Position numbers and translations under genes: made by a program
DNA from: UBA8828 sp046315175
GTDB taxonomy: Bacteria; Verrucomicrobiota; Verrucomicrobiia; Opitutales; UBA953
NCBI GenBank assembly: GCA_046315175.1
Contig: JBKDBK010000080.1
Coordinates: forward strand, 1 to 7,034
Length of the DNA: 7,034 nt
Reading direction: 5' to 3'
In this document: positions 1-4,100 of the stretch, one piece after another
How the letters are laid out: every line of letters starts with the position of its first letter
Position numbering within the stretch: the first letter of the stretch is position 1
Notes under the pieces: model-generated
What the model was told of the DNA's origin: nothing
Databases searched by the model: none
Seen by the model: the letters and a program-made list of their open reading frames with translations, nothing else

Positions 1-2
1 TG

Positions 3-1124
3 GCTCTGGACCCAGACGGAGAGGCCAAGCGCCTGCAACTCGACACGATCCTGACCGCGTCACCGGAGCAGCAGGCCGCAGCCAAGGACGCGCTCTTGAT
101 CGACTCCATGCTGGCCGAGCGAGCCAGCCGCCGCGTGCCAATTTCCGGGAGCGTGTGGGACGCCAACAAGCCGCCCTCGGTGCTGGCCGCAGACCGAGAC
201 GCCGCACGCGATGCCCTCGCGGTCGAAATGTTCGGGGAAACCGCGCCGCGAGGATCGGACGCCGCCGTGGCCGGGAAGCTGCGGGAGGCCGCCGGGGACC
301 GCCAGAAACTGCGATGGATCATCGCAGGCCGCGACCCATCCCCCAGCCAGCAGCAACTGCCGACCAACGTGCCGGCATCAATGCACGGCCCGCTCATGTT
401 CCCGGTGGATACCAAGCAGGACGCCGAAACCAAAGCGATCAACGAAGCGAGTCTTGCCCGCAATGCGTGGCGTGCCGGGTTGGCCGGACTCCCGGTGGCA
501 GAAGCGTTCGCCCAATGGAAGGAAGCCGCCCGGAAATCTCCGGCGTGGTCGCCCGCGGCCGACAAGCAGGACTTCTTCCAGCAGTTCAAATCCGTCTATG
601 CACAGGCGGACGCCAAATCCGCGCCGCTCCGCGAAAAGGTCCGCACGGTGGTCGAGAACATTCTGAAGGCATCCCGCGCCGAAGGTGAAGGCGCTGAATC
701 CATGATGGGTGGCGGCGAAGTCGTGCGGCTTGCCGCCATGACCAAGCAGATCACGGACGCCATGGCTCCCCTCGAGGACATGGACCCAGAGACGCTGCGC
801 AGCGTGGTCATGCCGACCGTCCGCGCCCTCGCGGAAACCCGGAAGGATCCCGATGGGCGGGACATGTGGGACAAGATCGTGGCATCCTTCCGGCGGCCCA
901 TTGCCCGGTCACTCGGAGCATCGTGGGACATCCTGAGCAGCCTGACCAGCACGGCACCCATGATGGGGACGCCCACGCCGGAAACCGCCGCACTAGTCAT
1001 GGAGGAGCGGCAGGCCATCGCCCGCCGGGACATCGCCCGGTCCCTGCTGCGGGAAGCCACCGTTTCCGTCATCGACCCGATTTTAACCAGCGCCAAGTCT
1101 GCCGCCGGGAAGCTGGCAGAGCAA
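3..1124 (+). other. N-terminal visible region: unrecognised helical segment
   Basis: Residues 1-374 are rich in Ala, Glu, Arg, Lys and Gln and read as a series of amphipathic helices with short Pro/Gly-rich linkers, for example around residues 115-130 (PSQQQLPTNVP). I recognise no enzymatic motif. Trp-containing stretches such as NAWRAGLAGLPVAEAFAQW (about residues 155-173) and GASWDILSSL (about 307-316) suggest packed helical bundles rather than a disordered linker. The region probably continues a domain that begins before the window. Function unknown; it may be a structural spacer or a virion-associated segment. Confidence 0.5.
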
Positions 1125-4100
1125 GCCGTCTACGACGTGGCTGGATCCCTTGGCTACATGGCGACCACCGCAATCCCTTACGCCGGCATGGCCATGACCG
1201 CCGCGTCATTTGCAGACCAGAACCTTGCCAACCTCCTCACCAGCAATCCCACCATGAAGGTGGCAGACGCGGGAGTCCTTGCATGGGCTGCCGCGCCCGT
1301 GCAGGCCGGGCTGGAGAAGATCCAGCAGATGGGGTTGATTGGGAAGCTTCCCGGATTCAACCGCGCCATGAACGCACTGGCCGGACCCGGCGGGAACCCG
1401 CTTGCCCGGTTTGCGCTCTACGGAGCCGTGGCCACCGGAGCCGAGTTCACCATTGAAAAGCTACAGGACGCCACGCCGATGCTCGCGCAGGATCTGCTGG
1501 CCAGCCTCAAAGAGGACGTTCCGAACGCCGACTGGCGGAACTTCGAGATGTTCGACCTCCGCACCCTGCTGGCCGTGGCCCCGCTCGCCCTGATCGGTGC
1601 AGGCGTCAACGTGGCCCGCGATGCCGCGGCTACGCGAGAACTGATGTCCTCGACCGCAGCCATGAAGGCGGTAGGCATGACCGATGAAGCCATCGAAGCG
1701 GTGAAGGCAGCGCCGACCGTGCAGGCCAAGATGGAGGCGGTGGCCGATGGCTACGCGCAGCGGGACGCCGACACCGAACCGGACGTGGCGTGGCAAGAAA
1801 CCGCAGCCGGCGCGATTGCCGACGAGGAACTGGCGGCGGCCCGCGATCTGGCCGAGCAGTCCGACGCCGTGGGAATCCGCGCCGTCCGCCGGAACAGCGA
1901 CGGGAGCTTCACTGTGGTGGCCAATGACGGGAGCGCCATCGAAGCCGCTTCCGCGCAGGAAGCCGCCGATGTCATTGAGCGCATCAGCGACGAAGCCCAG
2001 GACTGGAGCAACGTGGCCGCGCTGGCCGAGATTTCCGAAGCCCTCGACATGCGGCCCAACGCGCCGACCGGAGCCAGCCAGACGACCATCCGTGACAGCA
2101 TGAGCGTGGCCGAGGTGATTGAGGAGCAGACCGCAATCGCCAACGATCCCGACGCCACACTGGCGGAGCGCACAGCGGCGCAGAACTACATCACGAATCT
2201 TCAAAACCGGGTGGAGATTTACGAGGCCGCCAACAAGGGGAAGAAGGTCGATTTGCGCACGCTCATGGTGGGCGGGCAAAGCGAGATGGAAGTGCGGGAG
2301 GGCGTGGCCACCGCCGTCGTCCAGGTGGCCCGCGGCGCATCACCGTACACCGTGCTGGAGGAACGGGTGGAAGCAGACGTGACCGCGATGCTGCGAAGCG
2401 GGGAGGAGACGACAGCCACGTTCGCCGCCAAGATTGAGGAGATTCAGAAGCGCACGGGTGGCCAGTACCTTTTCGGCTACACCGGAACCGATGCCGCGAA
2501 GGATTCGCTGGCGGTAAAGGAGGCGCTTTCCCTGCTCACCCAGATTTACGTCACCGGGAAGGCCCGCGCCGGACAGGCCGGAACCGCCGCCGTGCCGCGC
2601 ATTGTGCGGGAATACCGGAAGGGAACACGCGCCAAGCTGAAGGCAGCCGAGGCCGAAGGCGTGGCCAAGTCGGTTTTCGACTACCTCAAGAGCCGGGTGC
2701 AGTGGCTCAAGACGATCATCAAGCAGGCCATCCGGCTGAACCGCGCCATGGCCGAGAGCCGCGCCAAGGGTGAGGAGTTCCCGCTGGAAAGCTTCCTGCA
2801 AAGGGTGACTGGCGTGGCCCCCGGCATTGAAGCCGCCCAAGAAGTCGAAACGGAAGCGGAATTGGTCTACAATCCGCCGGACCCGGATGACGACGTGATG
2901 GCTTTCAACCTCACCGAGGAAGGCGGCCCTGACCCGAGGCTGATTTCCCGCGTTACCAACGAATCACTGGCAGCAATAGCATTGTCGCAGGCTTCATGGC
3001 GGGACTGGTACGCATCCCATCAGGCGCTGCTCGACGAATTTTTCGGGGACCATGCTGGGATCTTCCAGACGTTCCTGTCTGTGACCTCGCAGGCCACCAC
3101 CGTGAAGGCCAATGTGACACTGGCGCTGAAGGCATACGGCCAGTGGATCCGCGGAGTGCGCTTCAGTGGATACCTGCCGGCCGTCAAAAAGAACCTTCAG
3201 CGAGTACGGGACGACCAGCAGCTCGCGGGGCAAAAGATCACGACATACGCACGAACCAATGAAGGAGCCGAGGAGGTGGTGGTGGATCGCCACATCGCCC
3301 GACTCCTGTTTGATACCGACAGCCCTACGGCCGCGCAGTTCAAGCGGGCGCAGGAAATCCTTACGCAAGTGGCGCAAGAAATTGGTTGGAAACCGCAACA
3401 GGTGCAGGCAGCATTGTGGGCCGCCTCCATCGTGAAGAGCGGCAAAACCGTCACCTCCTATGAAGCTTACCTCCGAAAACTCGACGCCAAGAACGCCATC
3501 AGCAGCCGAATCCGAACCGTCCGAAGAGCTAAAGACCGTCGTGGAAAGTATGAAGCTCTCCGAAATCGGCGCTCTATTGCTGGAGCGATGCCGGGAACTG
3601 GCCAAGGAATCGCCACCGGAACCTCCTTCAACCTGACCGAGCAGGACGCCCGCCACGCCGAACTCGAACGCCGCGCCAAGGCCAGGGACGCTGCGGCCGA
3701 GGAAGAGGCGCAGGCCATGGTGGATGCTGTGGCAAGGGCTGGAGGCATGCGCCCAGCATACCACAGTGGTGCCGAGATTATGGAGGGCGGCACTATCAGA
3801 GCGCCGTTTTTCTACATGACTGAGCAGCGGCGTGATGCAGAAGCGCACAATTTCGGGAAAACCACCAAATGGTTCGTGAATCTGAGGAATCCCAAGTGGG
3901 TTCCAGAACATGACGACAGATTCATGGATTTCCGCGGCCGAGGATTTGATCCTGGCAGCCCGGAGATTGCGGTCACTGAAAGCGCACTGGAATACACACA
4001 ATTCCTTAAGTCGCAGGGATACGATGGCATTGTGATGCCGAGCGAGATGGATGACCCAGAAGGTCCGTTCCTGCACGGCAACAACTACATTGCCTTTGAG

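Noticed and set aside
155..688. A 177-codon forward open frame in another register
   Set aside because: The product is extremely Arg/Pro/Gly-rich, as expected from out-of-frame reading of GC-rich DNA. It has no ribosome binding site and overlaps the giant frame completely. Similar out-of-frame ORFs at 866-1456 and 5141-5623 are rejected for the same reason.
1461..2279. A 272-codon minus-strand open frame
   Set aside because: The translation is full of His, Gly and Arg with low-complexity character, typical of the antisense of Ala/Glu-rich helical coding sequence, and the forward frame is continuous with biased codons.
2895..3640. Possible separate genes joined by a sequencing frameshift around the glycosylase-like module
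   Set aside because: The giant frame stays open on both sides, and both the module landmarks and the FNLTE motifs are in the same frame, so no frameshift is needed. Only the short 3507-3625 stretch is suspicious and is reported as a finding.
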